From NCBI RefSeq assembly GCF_003945765.1, contig NZ_CP027712.1, forward strand, positions 3,844,001-3,908,000: 64,000 bases of DNA, in the 5' to 3' direction. The stretch's first letter is position 1, and each line of letters begins with the position of its first letter. The notes under the pieces are model-generated. The model worked only from the letters and a program-made list of their open reading frames with translations, ran no database searches and had not been told where the DNA came from. Both the position numbers and the translations under genes were made by a program. Positions 53,388-62,714 of this stretch are shown piece by piece. The stretch is from Pseudomonas chlororaphis subsp. chlororaphis (GTDB lineage: Bacteria; Pseudomonadota; Gammaproteobacteria; Pseudomonadales; Pseudomonadaceae).

Positions 53388-54335
53388 CTATAAAATCCGC
53401 TTTTTTTCCAGGCTCGCAAGGGGTTTGTTGCACTGGTAAATGCCCCACAGGATCAGCCCGCCGCCCAGGCACATGGCCAGGCTCAGACGCTCGTCCAGCA
53501 GCAGCGCGCCGAGGATCACCGCGGTCAGCGGATTGAGCGCGATAAACACCCCCGAGCGGGTCGCGCCGATCTTGCGCAGGCCGTCGTAATACCAGATGTA
53601 AGCCAGGGCCGAACCCAGCACGCCGAGGTACAGCAGGCTCAGGCCCTGCTCCAGGGTCAGGCTCGCCAGCGCTTCGAACCGTACCTCGCCGCGCAGGGCC
53701 GCGATGCTGCAGAGCATTGCCGTGCCCAGCAGGATCGAATAGGTCACGGTCTGCAACGGGCCCAGGGTCTGGTTCAGGGTGCGCGAAAACAACGAATAGA
53801 CGCCCCAGCCCAGAACACAGCCGAAAATCAGCAGGTCCCCGCGCCAACTGCCCGACCCGCTGGACAAGGCCCCCGGATCGCGACTGAGGATCACCACCCC
53901 CGCTCCACCCAGGCACAAGGCAATGCCGAACAGCTTGGCGCCACTCAAGCGCTCCTTGAACAGCGCCCAGGATGCCAGGGCGATCACCGCCGGATTGAGG
54001 GCGACGATTAACGAGGCACGCGAGGCATTGATCGACTGCAGGCCCTCGAAGAAACACAGGTTGTAGAAAAAGATCCCGAAAAACCCCAGCAGCGCCAGCT
54101 GGGCGAACTGCGCCAGGCTCGGGCGCACCAGGGCAATCCGGGCGATCGCCATGACCAGCAGCAAGGCCAGGCTGGCCAGGAGAAAGCGCAGGCTGGCGGC
54201 CAGCAAAGGCTCCAGGGTGCCGGCCAACAGGCGCCCGGCGACGAAAGTGCCGCCCCAGATCATGGTGACCGCCGCCAGTTTGCAATACACCGGCCAATCG
54301 GAAGGCCCGGCACAGGTTTGATCGACAGTTTTCAT
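53388..54335 (-). CDS. EamA-family drug/metabolite transporter
   Basis: 315 residues and ten helices in two EamA repeats (AAVTMIWGGTFVAGRLLAG near residue 20; LYLGVLGSALAYIWYYDGLR near residue 240). Probably exports an amino acid or related metabolite. It diverges from a LysR gene 79 nt away, the usual arrangement of regulator and target permease. ATG 54335 is chosen; a longer frame would overlap the LysR gene. Confidence 0.87.
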   Translation of the reverse strand: MKTVDQTCAGPSDWPVYCKLAAVTMIWGGTFVAGRLLAGTLEPLLAASLRFLLASLALLLVMAIARIALVRPSLAQFAQLALLGFFGIFFYNLCFFEGLQSINASRASLIVALNPAVIALASWALFKERLSGAKLFGIALCLGGAGVVILSRDPGALSSGSGSWRGDLLIFGCVLGWGVYSLFSRTLNQTLGPLQTVTYSILLGTAMLCSIAALRGEVRFEALASLTLEQGLSLLYLGVLGSALAYIWYYDGLRKIGATRSGVFIALNPLTAVILGALLLDERLSLAMCLGGGLILWGIYQCNKPLASLEKKRIL

Positions 54336-54395
54336 AAGGCCCCGAGGCGCGGATAAAGGAAGGTTCGGGTATTCTTCGACTAATGCCTGATCATC

Positions 54396-54412
54396 GTAAA
54401 ATGAGCTTTTAC
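54396..54412. promoter_or_regulatory. Palindrome GTAAAA-N5-TTTTAC before the LysR gene
   Basis: Perfect 6-bp arms around TGAGC, ending 2 nt before the LysR start codon. It is a good autoregulatory operator candidate for the EamA/LysR divergent pair. Confidence 0.45.
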
Positions 54413-54414
54413 TC

Positions 54415-55290
54415 ATGACCCTGAGCCAACTGCAGATCTTCTCCCTGGTGGCCGAGCTGCGCGGTTTCACCAGCGCCGCCAGCCGGCTGGGCATCAGCCA
54501 GTCCGCGGTGTCCCACGCGCTCAAGTCCCTGGAGCAGGAGTTAGGGGTCGAGCTGATCCGCCGGCATCAGTCGCTGGTGGAACTCACCGACATCGGCCAG
54601 CAATTGTTGCTGCGGGCCCGCGCCATCCTCGGCCTGGCCGCCACCATGGAACAGGAAGCCGCCGACGCCCGCGGTATGAAACGCGGCACCTTGCGCATCG
54701 GCTCGTTCGGCCCGACTTCGTCGATGAAACTGCTGCCGGCAATCCTCCAGCATTACCGCGCGGCTCATCCCGGTATCGAGGTGCACATCGACGAAGGCCC
54801 CGACCGCCAGGTACTGCAATGGCTGGAGGAACGGCGCATCGATATCGGTTTCGTGGTACTGCCCCAGGAACGCTTCGATTGCTTCGCCCTGGTGGAAGAC
54901 CAGATGGTGGCGCTGATCCCCAGCCAGCATGGGCTGGCCAGCAAGGACTCGGTGAGTCTCGCCGAGCTGTGCGACGACCCGTTCATCCTCACCGAGGCCG
55001 GTTCCGCCGAGCTGGTTTCCCGGCTGTTCGTCGCGGCCAGGCTCAGCCCCAACATCCGCTATCGCAGCTCGCAACTGCTCAGCACCCTGGAGACCGTGGC
55101 CCGCGGCGAGGCCCTGACCCTGGTCGCACAATTGTCGCTGCCCGAGGCCAGCGACCCGCGCTATCAGATCAAGCCGCTGTCACCTCCCGCCCGGCGCCAG
55201 GTAGGGCTGGCGGTGCTGGACCGGCGGCAAGCGTCACCAGCGACCCTGGCCTTTATCGAGCAGGCACGGAGTCTGTATCGCGGTGACTGA
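54415..55290 (+). CDS. LysR-family transcriptional regulator
   Basis: 291 residues. Winged helix at about 1-60 (MTLSQLQIFSLVAELRGFTS, SRLGISQSAVSHALKSLEQE), then a substrate-binding domain to the end. Divergent from the EamA transporter, with a perfect palindrome just before the start codon. It most likely controls that transporter. Effector unknown. Confidence 0.9.
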   Translation: MTLSQLQIFSLVAELRGFTSAASRLGISQSAVSHALKSLEQELGVELIRRHQSLVELTDIGQQLLLRARAILGLAATMEQEAADARGMKRGTLRIGSFGPTSSMKLLPAILQHYRAAHPGIEVHIDEGPDRQVLQWLEERRIDIGFVVLPQERFDCFALVEDQMVALIPSQHGLASKDSVSLAELCDDPFILTEAGSAELVSRLFVAARLSPNIRYRSSQLLSTLETVARGEALTLVAQLSLPEASDPRYQIKPLSPPARRQVGLAVLDRRQASPATLAFIEQARSLYRGD

Positions 55291-55410
55291 GCGCAACCCG
55301 GAGGCGCCGTCTATCATGCCCATGGACCGGATGCCGCCGGACCTGCCGCCATACCGCCCAGCGGCTTTTGAGCGTTCTCTGGCCCCCACTTCGCCACAGG
55401 TTTTTCCTCC

Positions 55411-56949
55411 ATGCCGTTGACCGCCAAAGGCCCGTTGAAACGCTCCACCCGCAACCTGCGAACCCTGCTGATCGGCTTACTGCCGGTGGTGCTGGGCGTG
55501 GCGATCCTTTATATGCAGGCCGAGCGCGCGCTGACTCACAGCAGCCAGCAGACTGCCGAGGAAGCGATCCGCCAGTTCGACCTGATGCTCGATAACGCCG
55601 ACCTCGCCGCCCGGGCACTGATGGCGCAAGTCGGCCAGCCCTGCGACGACTTCCGGCAACTGGCCCTGCGCGAACAGGTGACCCGCCGCCCGTTCGTACG
55701 CTCGACCAATCTGGTGTGGCGCAATGACAATTACTGCAGCTCGCTGCTCGGCCAATCCTCGTTCCTACTGGACCCGGCGGACTATGTCGACGGCAAGTTG
55801 TGGTTGATGGACGGCAATCAGGTCACGCCCAATACCGCGCTGCTGGTCTATCGCCTGCAAGAGGGTGAACGCGCGGTCCTGGCCACCATCGACGGCTATC
55901 ACCTGAGCAACGCCTTGCGCCTGATCAGCCGCTTTGCCGAACTGCAACTGCAAGTCGGCCCCTACTGGCTGGCCGACGATGGCCAGGTCCATGAATCCAT
56001 CGCTCCGCCGCCCCCGGTCACCCCTTATCAGATGGCCTCTTCGCGCTACCCCTACAGCGTCAATGCGGGGTTCCCCGAAGGCGATATCTGGCTCTACATG
56101 AAGTCCCAGTACCCTGCCCTGTTCAGCCTGCTGATCTTCTTCGGGGCGCTGGCGGCGGCCCTTGGCCACTGGCTGCAAAAACGCTCGTCGTCGCCCAGCC
56201 ATGAACTGCAGCGCGCCCTGGAAGCGGCGGAGTTCATCCCGTACTTCCAGCCCGTGGTGCGCGGCGACACGAAACAGTGGGCCGGCATCGAAGTGCTGAT
56301 GCGCTGGAAACATCCCCGGGAAGGCCTGGTGCGTCCGGACCTGTTCATTCCCTTCGCCGAGCACTCCGGCCTGATCGTGCCCATGACCCGTTCGCTGATG
56401 CAGCAGACCGCCCTGCTGCTGGCGCCCCACGCCCCGGCCTTCATCGACGACTTTCATATCGGTATCAATATCACTGCCAGCCATTGCCAGGACCTGGAGT
56501 TGCTGGAGGACTGCCGGCAGTTTCTCGGCATGTTCCCGCCAGGCAAGGTAAGACTGGTCCTGGAACTGACCGAACGCGAACTGATAGAACCGACCGCGAT
56601 CACCCACAGCCTATTCGAGGAACTGCACAAGTTGGGGGTAATGATCGCCATCGACGACTTCGGTACCGGCCATTCAAGCCTGGGTTACTTGCGCAAGTTC
56701 AATGTCGACTACCTGAAGATCGACCAGAGCTTCGTGGCCATGATTGGAGTCGATGCCCTGTCCCGGCACATACTCGACAGCATCATCGAACTCTCGGGCA
56801 AGCTCGAACTGGGGATAGTCGCCGAGGGCGTAGAAACAGTGGAACAACAGGACTATCTGGCCGCCCACGGCGTCGACTTCCTGCAGGGCTACTTATTCGG
56901 CAGGCCAATGCCCGGGGAAGAATTCCTACAAGCACTGGCGCGCCACTAA
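55411..56949 (+). CDS. CSS-motif and EAL-domain c-di-GMP phosphodiesterase
   Basis: 512 residues. An N-terminal membrane helix (about 17-36), a periplasmic CSS-motif domain (Cys-Ser-Ser in NDNYCSSLLG, about 107-116), a second helix (about 231-250) and a C-terminal EAL domain (about 260-505). The signature is EVL (GIEVLMRWKHP), and the catalytic segments NITASHC, ELTERE, DDFGTGHSSLGYLRKF and DQSFV are intact, so it is probably an active phosphodiesterase. CSS-domain enzymes are controlled by periplasmic disulfide state. No clear operon partner. Confidence 0.9.
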   Translation: MPLTAKGPLKRSTRNLRTLLIGLLPVVLGVAILYMQAERALTHSSQQTAEEAIRQFDLMLDNADLAARALMAQVGQPCDDFRQLALREQVTRRPFVRSTNLVWRNDNYCSSLLGQSSFLLDPADYVDGKLWLMDGNQVTPNTALLVYRLQEGERAVLATIDGYHLSNALRLISRFAELQLQVGPYWLADDGQVHESIAPPPPVTPYQMASSRYPYSVNAGFPEGDIWLYMKSQYPALFSLLIFFGALAAALGHWLQKRSSSPSHELQRALEAAEFIPYFQPVVRGDTKQWAGIEVLMRWKHPREGLVRPDLFIPFAEHSGLIVPMTRSLMQQTALLLAPHAPAFIDDFHIGINITASHCQDLELLEDCRQFLGMFPPGKVRLVLELTERELIEPTAITHSLFEELHKLGVMIAIDDFGTGHSSLGYLRKFNVDYLKIDQSFVAMIGVDALSRHILDSIIELSGKLELGIVAEGVETVEQQDYLAAHGVDFLQGYLFGRPMPGEEFLQALARH

Positions 56950-57111
56950 ATAGCCATTTTTCATGAAGATTTATTGAACTCGGTAATTGTTTCGCGCACC
57001 AATTTGAATCAGAAGATGACAAATTGCGTGCATCAACAACGACGTGATTTACTTGCGCCAGATTAACTACTACAATTTTTCAAGCCTGTACAAGATTCAC
57101 AGGTGGGCCAT

Positions 57112-57117
57112 TATAAT
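57112..57117 (+). promoter_or_regulatory. -10 box of the MvaT-family gene
   Basis: TATAAT, a perfect sigma-70 -10 hexamer in an AT-rich 245-nt spacer, about 78 nt before the start. No good -35 hexamer is obvious. The predicted leader has TTGGCT (57136-57141) and AGCCAA (57167-57172), which could pair. Confidence 0.5.
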
Positions 57118-57194
57118 CGAGTCGTTCTAAGGCTCTTGGCTTATAGCTTTGTTTGCGGTTGGTATCAGCCAAATACACTATTGGAGTAAAGATA

Positions 57195-57560
57195 TTGTCC
57201 AGACTCGCTGAATTTCGTGCAGCAGAAAAGGCCCTTCAAGAACAGCTCGCCCAGCTGGAATCCCTGAAGAACGACGCCGGACTCAAGAAAGAAATCGAGT
57301 TCGAAGAAAAGCTCCAGGGCCTGATGAAGACCTACGGCAAAAGCCTGCGCGACATTATCGCCATTCTCGATCCTAATCCGGGCAAATCCGCTCTGCCGCT
57401 CTCGGGCGCGCCGAAAACCCGTCGTGCACGCGTGGTCAAGGTTTACCAGAACCCGCACACCGGCGAGTTGATCGAAACCAAGGGCGGCAATCACCGTGGC
57501 CTTAAAGCCTGGAAAGAACAGTACGGCGCCGCCACTGTAGATTCCTGGCTGCGCGGTTAA
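57195..57560 (+). CDS. MvaT/MvaV-family H-NS-like nucleoid protein
   Basis: 121 residues from TTG 57195 (SRLAEFRAAEKALQEQLAQL), which has GGAG at 8-nt spacing. The N-terminal coiled-coil oligomerisation region (about 1-60) precedes the C-terminal DNA-binding region YQNPHTGELIETKGGNHRGL (about 84-103), the AT-pincer segment of the MvaT family. It silences AT-rich and horizontally acquired genes and works with a paralogue. It looks more like MvaV than MvaT, but I did not compare sequences. Its own AT-rich promoter may be a target. Followed by a strong terminator. Confidence 0.92.
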   Translation: MSRLAEFRAAEKALQEQLAQLESLKNDAGLKKEIEFEEKLQGLMKTYGKSLRDIIAILDPNPGKSALPLSGAPKTRRARVVKVYQNPHTGELIETKGGNHRGLKAWKEQYGAATVDSWLRG

Positions 57561-57576
57561 GCAACCGATGTATATA

Positions 57577-57602
57577 AAAGACCCTGCCAATGCAGGGTCT
57601 TT
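57577..57602 (+). terminator. Rho-independent terminator of the MvaT-family gene
   Basis: AAAGACCCTGC and GCAGGGTCTTT form a perfect 11-bp stem with loop CAAT, 17 nt after the stop. The stretch 57603-57787 shows nothing further. Confidence 0.9.
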
Positions 57603-57787
57603 ACCTTTAAGCCAAGGCTCTTTGTTTCGAAATCGAATAAGTTGCAACCCCTAGATTGCCTGAGCGGCCATAAACACCCAGTCGGAACTGCACCTGCCTA
57701 CCAATCCCCCTGCTTGATCCTACAACTTTGTACTTAGTTCAAAGGCGCGAACCACGCCGATCGACGTAGGACAATCGCCCCGCTCCA

Positions 57788-58315
57788 CTAAAGTTTCAGG
57801 CTACTTCGCACCCCGCGGATTTCCTCTTGGCTTTCGGCATAAATCGCAGCCTGTCCGGCATAAGACAAAACATAGGCCTTATCGCCATCGACAGCCGCCA
57901 CCAGTGTTTGCGACAACACATGACGGCCGTTTTCGGTAATGGTGCAAGTGGTTTCCAGCGCCACCAGACGACTCAATGTCGTGTCATGAATACGCGTGCA
58001 TACACTTTGATAACCGCTGCGCCCGAAGTCCTTCTGCACCGACTTGCGCATTTCCAGCAAGACCGCCTGCAGATTGACCTGATGTCCGCTTTCAACTTGA
58101 GTCATGGTCAACTCCATGACCATCAGCGGCGTGCCGCCGGCATCGTTCTTCACCGCGCGCTGACGGAATACCTTGGCCGGTTGTTCTTGCGCCTGTGGCA
58201 ACTCTTCGATCTGCCAGCCGCTGGGCCAGGTGATCACCGGGTCCGCCGCCTCGGCCAGGGCCGGAACCAGAAGCCAGGGTGCAAGCAGACACAGGGTTTT
58301 GAACGATAAGCGCAT
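57788..58315 (-). CDS. Small exported protein, possibly DUF4946 family
   Basis: 175 residues with a signal peptide (MRLSFKTLCLLAPWLLVPAL, cleavage after AEA-A). The mature part starts DPVITWPSGWQIEELP and has two Cys residues (VCTRIHDT, ETTCTITE) likely to form a disulfide. I believe this matches a Pseudomonas family of unknown function (DUF4946), but this was not searched. A second ATG lies two codons upstream (58321). Monocistronic and divergent from gloA. Confidence 0.7.
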   Translation of the reverse strand: MRLSFKTLCLLAPWLLVPALAEAADPVITWPSGWQIEELPQAQEQPAKVFRQRAVKNDAGGTPLMVMELTMTQVESGHQVNLQAVLLEMRKSVQKDFGRSGYQSVCTRIHDTTLSRLVALETTCTITENGRHVLSQTLVAAVDGDKAYVLSYAGQAAIYAESQEEIRGVRSSLKL

Positions 58316-58510
58316 GGTCATGAACACGTAAGGGACGAGCCTTGAAGTCTGAGGCTGGCACGAGTATCGAGCAACAGATTCGTAGCTTTGTGTTTGGTGC
58401 GCCCTGCCGCTCTTGCGTATTATTGGCCGACCGCAAGGACGCCCGAAGCCCTGCAAGCCAAGGGGCTCATTAGCATGAGTATTCTTGCCCACTTCTTTTC
58501 CGGAGGGCCC

Positions 58511-59032
58511 ATGAGCCTGCACGAACTCAATACTTTCCCCGGCGTAACCGCCCAGCCTGACACCGCCACCGCCAACTTCGTGTTCAACCACACCATGCTG
58601 CGGGTCAAGGACATCACCAGGTCCCTGGACTTCTACACCCGGGTCCTGGGTTTCTCGCTGGTGGAAAAACGCGACTTCCCCGAAGCCGAATTCAGCCTGT
58701 ACTTCCTCGCCCTGGTGGACAAGGCGCAGATCCCGGCCGACGCCGCGGCCCGTACCGAGTGGATGAAGTCGATCCCCGGCATCCTCGAGCTGACCCACAA
58801 CCACGGCACCGAGAACGATGCGGACTTCGCCTATCACAACGGCAACACCGACCCGCGCGGCTTTGGCCATATCTGCATTTCGGTGCCGGATATCGTCGCC
58901 GCCTGCGAGCGCTTCGAAGCCCTGGGCTGCGATTTCCAGAAGCGCCTGAACGACGGCCGCATGAAGAGCCTGGCCTTTATCAAGGACCCGGACGGCTACT
59001 GGGTTGAAATCATCCAGCCGGCACCGCTGTAA
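58511..59032 (+). CDS. gloA: Lactoylglutathione lyase (glyoxalase I)
   Basis: 173 residues, VOC fold. Metal ligands are His27 (FNHTML), Glu93 (LELTHNHG), His120 (FGHICI) and Glu166 (YWVEII). The length and the loop between residues 77 and 115 are those of the long, Zn-type glyoxalase I. It isomerises the methylglyoxal-glutathione adduct to S-lactoylglutathione. CGGAGGGC gives a strong ribosome site. A bidirectional terminator lies between it and ahpF. Confidence 0.93.
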   Translation: MSLHELNTFPGVTAQPDTATANFVFNHTMLRVKDITRSLDFYTRVLGFSLVEKRDFPEAEFSLYFLALVDKAQIPADAAARTEWMKSIPGILELTHNHGTENDADFAYHNGNTDPRGFGHICISVPDIVAACERFEALGCDFQKRLNDGRMKSLAFIKDPDGYWVEIIQPAPL

Positions 59033-59043
59033 CTTGCGCTTCC

Positions 59044-59128
59044 TGCGGGAGCGGGACGCGCCCACGGTAGGCAGCGACTTGGCTGATCCAGCGCGTCATC
59101 GTTGATCGCGAGCAAGCTTCGCTCCTAC
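59044..59128. repeat. REPIN, family A (degenerate left arm)
   Basis: The right arm ATCGCGAGCAAGCTTCGCTC plus CTAC (59105-59128) is canonical; the left partner GCGGGAGCGGGACGCGCC is degenerate. Confidence 0.6.
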
Positions 59129-59143
59129 AGAAGCCACCAACAA

Positions 59144-59175
59144 AAAACCCCATGAGCCAAGGCTCATGGGGTTTT
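59144..59175. terminator. Bidirectional terminator between gloA and ahpF
   Basis: AAAACCCCATGAGCC and its exact complement form a 15-bp inverted repeat around AA. T-runs follow on both strands, so it can end gloA (+) and ahpF (-) transcription. Confidence 0.92.
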
Positions 59176-59193
59176 GTTTTTTCCGCTGTCGGC

Positions 59194-60759
59194 TCAGGCC
59201 GGCGCGGAGGTGCGGATCAGGTGGTCGAAGGCGCTCAGCGAGGCCTTGGCGCCCTCGCCTACCGCGATCACGATCTGCTTGTACGGCACGGTGGTCACGT
59301 CACCGGCGGCAAACACGCCGGGCAGCGAAGTCTCGCCACGGGCATCGACAATGATCTCGCCACGAGGCGACAGCTCGACGGTGCCCTTGAGCCAGTCGGT
59401 GTTCGGCAGCAGGCCGATCTGCACGAAGATGCCTTCCAGATCGACGGTGTTGAACTCGCCCGAATCGCGGTCCTTGTACACCAGGCCGGTGACCTTCTGG
59501 CCGTCACCCTTGACTTCGCTGGTCAGCGCACTGGTGATCACGTTGACGTTCGCCAGGCTGTACAGCTTGCGTTGCAGCACGGCATCGGCGCGCAACTTGC
59601 TGTCGAACTCCAGCAGGGTCACGTGGCTGACGATACCCGCCAGGTCGATGGCCGCTTCGACGCCGGAGTTACCGCCACCGATCACCGCCACGCGCTTGCC
59701 CTTGAACAGCGGACCGTCGCAGTGCGGGCAGAAACACACGCCCTTGGCCTTGTATTCCTGCTCGCCGGGCACACCCATTTCGCGCCAGCGGGCACCGGTG
59801 GCCAGGATCAGCGACTTGGCCTTGAGGCTCGCGCCGCTTTCGAAACGCACTTCGTGCAGGCCGCCGACTTCCTTGGCCGGCACCAGCGCGCTGGCACGCT
59901 GCAGGTTCATGATGTCGACGTCGTACTGGCGAACGTGCTCTTCCAGGGCGCTGGCCAGTTTCGGCCCTTCGGTTTCCTGGACCGAGACGAAGTTCTCAAT
60001 GGCCATGGTGTCCAGCACCTGGCCGCCGAAACGCTCGGCCGCGACACCGGTACGGATGCCTTTGCGGGCCGCGTAGATCGCCGCCGACGCACCGGCCGGG
60101 CCACCGCCGACCACCAGGACGTCGAAAGCATCCTTGGCACTGATTTTTTCCGCCTGTTTCTCGATGGCCCCGGTGTCGAGCTTGCCGAGGATCTCTTCCA
60201 GGCCCATGCGGCCCTGGCCGAAGTTCACGCCATTGAGGTAGACACTGGGGACCGCCATGATCTTGCGATCGTTGACTTCGTCCTGGAACAGCGCTCCGTC
60301 GATGGCGACGTGGCGGATGTTCGGGTTCAGCACCGCCATCAGGTTCAGCGCCTGGACCACGTCCGGGCAGTTCTGGCAGGACAGCGAGAAGTAAGTCTCG
60401 AAGTTGAACTCGCCCTTGAGGGCGCGGATCTGTTCGATCACTTCGACACTGGCTTTCGAGGGGTGGCCGCCGACTTGCAGCAAGGCCAGCACCAGGGAAG
60501 TGAATTCGTGGCCCATGGGGATGCCGGCGAAACGCAGGCTGATGTCGCTTCCCGGGCGATTGATCGAGAACGATGGTTTACGAACATCGCTACCGTTGTC
60601 GAGCAAGGTAATCTGGCTGGAAAGACTGGCAACGTCTTTCAGCAATTCGAGCATTTCCTGGGATTTCGCACCGTCGTCGAGAGAGGCAACGATCTCGATC
60701 GGCTGGGTGACCCGTTCCAGGTATGACTTCAACTGGGCTTTAAGATTGGCGTCCAACAT
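59194..60759 (-). CDS. ahpF: Alkyl hydroperoxide reductase subunit F
   Basis: 521 residues. N-terminal tandem thioredoxin-like domain with Cys128/Cys131 (SCQNC), FAD motif [14 protein letters not shown] (about 213-226), the redox pair CPHC (about 344-347) and NADH motif [13 protein letters not shown]. It passes electrons from NADH to AhpC. It lies downstream of ahpC in the same direction, with a strong terminator between the two, so read-through or a separate promoter is needed for expression. Confidence 0.96.
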   Translation of the reverse strand: MLDANLKAQLKSYLERVTQPIEIVASLDDGAKSQEMLELLKDVASLSSQITLLDNGSDVRKPSFSINRPGSDISLRFAGIPMGHEFTSLVLALLQVGGHPSKASVEVIEQIRALKGEFNFETYFSLSCQNCPDVVQALNLMAVLNPNIRHVAIDGALFQDEVNDRKIMAVPSVYLNGVNFGQGRMGLEEILGKLDTGAIEKQAEKISAKDAFDVLVVGGGPAGASAAIYAARKGIRTGVAAERFGGQVLDTMAIENFVSVQETEGPKLASALEEHVRQYDVDIMNLQRASALVPAKEVGGLHEVRFESGASLKAKSLILATGARWREMGVPGEQEYKAKGVCFCPHCDGPLFKGKRVAVIGGGNSGVEAAIDLAGIVSHVTLLEFDSKLRADAVLQRKLYSLANVNVITSALTSEVKGDGQKVTGLVYKDRDSGEFNTVDLEGIFVQIGLLPNTDWLKGTVELSPRGEIIVDARGETSLPGVFAAGDVTTVPYKQIVIAVGEGAKASLSAFDHLIRTSAPA

Positions 60760-60790
60760 ACGGGCGATTTCCTTTTATTCAGATCGAAAA

Positions 60791-60821
60791 AAAACGCCCG
60801 AGCGAATCTCGCCCGGGCGTT
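60791..60821 (-). terminator. Rho-independent terminator between ahpC and ahpF
   Basis: AACGCCCGAGCGA (60793-60805) and TCGCCCGGGCGTT (60809-60821) pair with one mismatch; on the minus strand a run of eight T follows. It would stop most ahpC transcripts before ahpF. Confidence 0.88.
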
Positions 60822-60882
60822 CTTGGGGGCGGTGCAGCTGACTTAGGTGCGGCGGTCCGCCCTGCTGTAGCGAGTCACAGGC

Positions 60883-61446
60883 TTAGATCTTGCCGACCAG
60901 GTCCAGGGAAGGAGCCAGGGTAGCCTCGCCTTCTTTCCACTTGGCTGGGCAGACTTCGCCTGGGTGGGCAGCGACGTATTGAGCGGCCTTGATCTTGCGC
61001 AGCAGCTCGGAAGCGTCACGACCAACACCGCCGTCGTTGATTTCAACGATCTTGATCTGGCCTTCAGGGTTGATCACGAAGGTGCCACGGTCAGCCAGAC
61101 CGGCTTCTTCGATCAGCACGTCGAAGTTGCGGGAGATGGCCAGGGTCGGGTCGCCGATCATGGTGTAGCGGATCTTGCCGATGGCTGGCGAAGTGTTGTG
61201 CCAGGCAGCGTGGGCGAAGTGGGTGTCGGTCGAAACGCTGTAGATTTCCACGCCCAGTTTCTGGAATTCGGCGTAGTTGTCTGCCAGGTCTTCCAGCTCG
61301 GTTGGGCAAACGAAGGTGAAGTCAGCCGGGTAGAAGAACACGACGGACCATTTGCCTTTCAGGGTGGCGTCCGACACTTCGATGAACTCGCCATTCTTGA
61401 AGGCGGTTGCTTTGAACGGTTTGACTTGGCTGTTGATGATAGGCAT
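60883..61446 (-). CDS. ahpC: Alkyl hydroperoxide reductase subunit C (2-Cys peroxiredoxin)
   Basis: 187 residues. Peroxidatic Cys47 (DFTFVCPTE) and resolving Cys166 (GEVCPAKW). It reduces hydrogen peroxide, organic peroxides and peroxynitrite, and is recycled by AhpF. GGAGAAT precedes the start. A degenerate OxyR-type site lies 83-119 nt upstream of the start. Codon use is strongly biased, as expected for an abundant protein. Confidence 0.97.
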   Translation of the reverse strand: MPIINSQVKPFKATAFKNGEFIEVSDATLKGKWSVVFFYPADFTFVCPTELEDLADNYAEFQKLGVEIYSVSTDTHFAHAAWHNTSPAIGKIRYTMIGDPTLAISRNFDVLIEEAGLADRGTFVINPEGQIKIVEINDGGVGRDASELLRKIKAAQYVAAHPGEVCPAKWKEGEATLAPSLDLVGKI

Positions 61447-61528
61447 CGGTGATTCTCCATCAGTGGGTAAAAACTTGGGTTGAAAACTTGATGGGGAGAA
61501 TCCTAACCAATGCTCCCAGCCAAGGCTC

Positions 61529-61565
61529 ATTGGCAAAGCTGATGCTGCTGATTAGGTTTGGCTAT
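61529..61565. promoter_or_regulatory. Candidate OxyR site upstream of ahpC
   Basis: Four tetrads at the exact 7-nt spacing of OxyR sites: ATTG, TGAT, ATTA, CTAT. They match the ATAG-CTAT-ATAG-CTAT pattern at 11 of 16 bases. Confidence 0.5.
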
Positions 61566-61597
61566 TAGCGCGCAGTATTAATAGAAGAAATGCGTAT

Positions 61598-62536
61598 TTA
61601 CTCGCCGACCGGCTTTTCCTGGGCCAGGGCCATGCCGAGAAACGGGCTGGCCTCGACGTAACGCATAGCCGACTTGATGTCCTTCCAGCCGACATAGCTC
61701 ATCAGCGACTTGAGGTCCCAGCCGCTGCGATGGGCCCAGGTGGCAAAACCGCGGCGCAGGGAGTGGCTGGTGTATTGCTCGGCGGCGACCCCGGCGCGCT
61801 CCAGCGCCTGGCGCAATAACGGAATCACACTGTTGGCGTGCAGCCCCTCCTCGCCCAGATGGCCCCAGCGGTCGATGCCACGAAACACCGGCCCACGCAC
61901 CAGGGCGGCGACGTTGATCCACTCGATATAGGCCTGGACCGGGCACAGCCGGCGCAACGCCGGGGTGTGCCAGGTCTTGCCGAGGTTGTCGCGGTCGCTC
62001 TTGCTGCGGGGCAGATACAGGCTGATGCCGGAGCCCGCCACCGCCTGCACATGCTCGATCCGTAGCCGGCACAACTCGTCGCTGCGAAAGCCGCGCCAGA
62101 ATCCCAGGAGAATCAGCGCGCTGTCACGCCGCGCCCGCAGCAGCGCCGGCTGATTGTCATCAAGCCGGGCCTGGGTGGCTTCCTGCTCCAGCCAGGCGAT
62201 TACCTGCTCCAGATGCTGCAACTGCAAAGGCTCGGCCTGTTTCTCCTGCGCCGGGTGCAGCGCGCGAATGCCCTTGAACACCTGGCGCACCACCGGGGCC
62301 TTGGTCGGGTCGGCGAAACCCTGGCTGTTGTGCCACTGCGCCAGGGCCGAGAGCCGCAGCTTCAGGGTGTTGATCGACAGCTCCCCCGCATACGCCACCA
62401 GATAACGCGCCACGCTGTCGCTGGTCGCCGGCAGAAACCCGCCCCAGGTGACCTCGAAATGCTCGATGGCCGCCCGGTAACTGCGTCGGGTGTTGTCGCG
62501 GGTCGCGGCGTGCAGATAACGATCCAGATCACTCAT
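61598..62536 (-). CDS. Tyrosine recombinase/integrase
   Basis: 312 residues. N-terminal SAM-like core-binding domain (about 1-95) and a catalytic domain with a complete active-site set: Arg151 (FRSDELCRLR), Lys179 (RSKSD), His258 and Arg261 (HSLRRG), Trp284 (YVGWKDI) and the nucleophile Tyr293 (MRYV). It should therefore be able to cut and rejoin DNA. No excisionase, phage genes or att repeats are visible; its neighbours are ahpC and, divergently, a KfrA-like gene. It may be a domesticated or resident recombinase. ATG 62536 chosen; the open frame extends further up without a better start. Confidence 0.9.
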   Translation of the reverse strand: MSDLDRYLHAATRDNTRRSYRAAIEHFEVTWGGFLPATSDSVARYLVAYAGELSINTLKLRLSALAQWHNSQGFADPTKAPVVRQVFKGIRALHPAQEKQAEPLQLQHLEQVIAWLEQEATQARLDDNQPALLRARRDSALILLGFWRGFRSDELCRLRIEHVQAVAGSGISLYLPRSKSDRDNLGKTWHTPALRRLCPVQAYIEWINVAALVRGPVFRGIDRWGHLGEEGLHANSVIPLLRQALERAGVAAEQYTSHSLRRGFATWAHRSGWDLKSLMSYVGWKDIKSAMRYVEASPFLGMALAQEKPVGE

Positions 62537-62655
62537 GGCTTGCTCGACTCGTCTTGCGTACGGAAATGGCGGGTTGCAGCAGGGCGTTCTGGTCATGACA
62601 CGGGGTAATACCAGTATATCCCATGTCAATAATTCGAATATTTATCTTTGATTTT

Positions 62656-62665
62656 ATTGTACAAT
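62656..62665. promoter_or_regulatory. Palindrome ATTGTACAAT in the recombinase/kfrA-like spacer
   Basis: Perfect 10-bp palindrome within a markedly AT-rich 178-nt spacer between the two divergent genes. Confidence 0.4.
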
Positions 62666-62682
62666 TACACTTTATACATACC

Positions 62683-62698
62683 ACGTAAAAAAGTACGT
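62683..62698. promoter_or_regulatory. Inverted repeat ACGTA-N6-TACGT before the kfrA-like gene
   Basis: Perfect 5-bp arms, 16 nt upstream of the start codon. KfrA proteins repress their own genes, so this is an operator candidate. Confidence 0.4.
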
Positions 62699-62714
62699 AA
62701 TCGTAGGAGATCCC

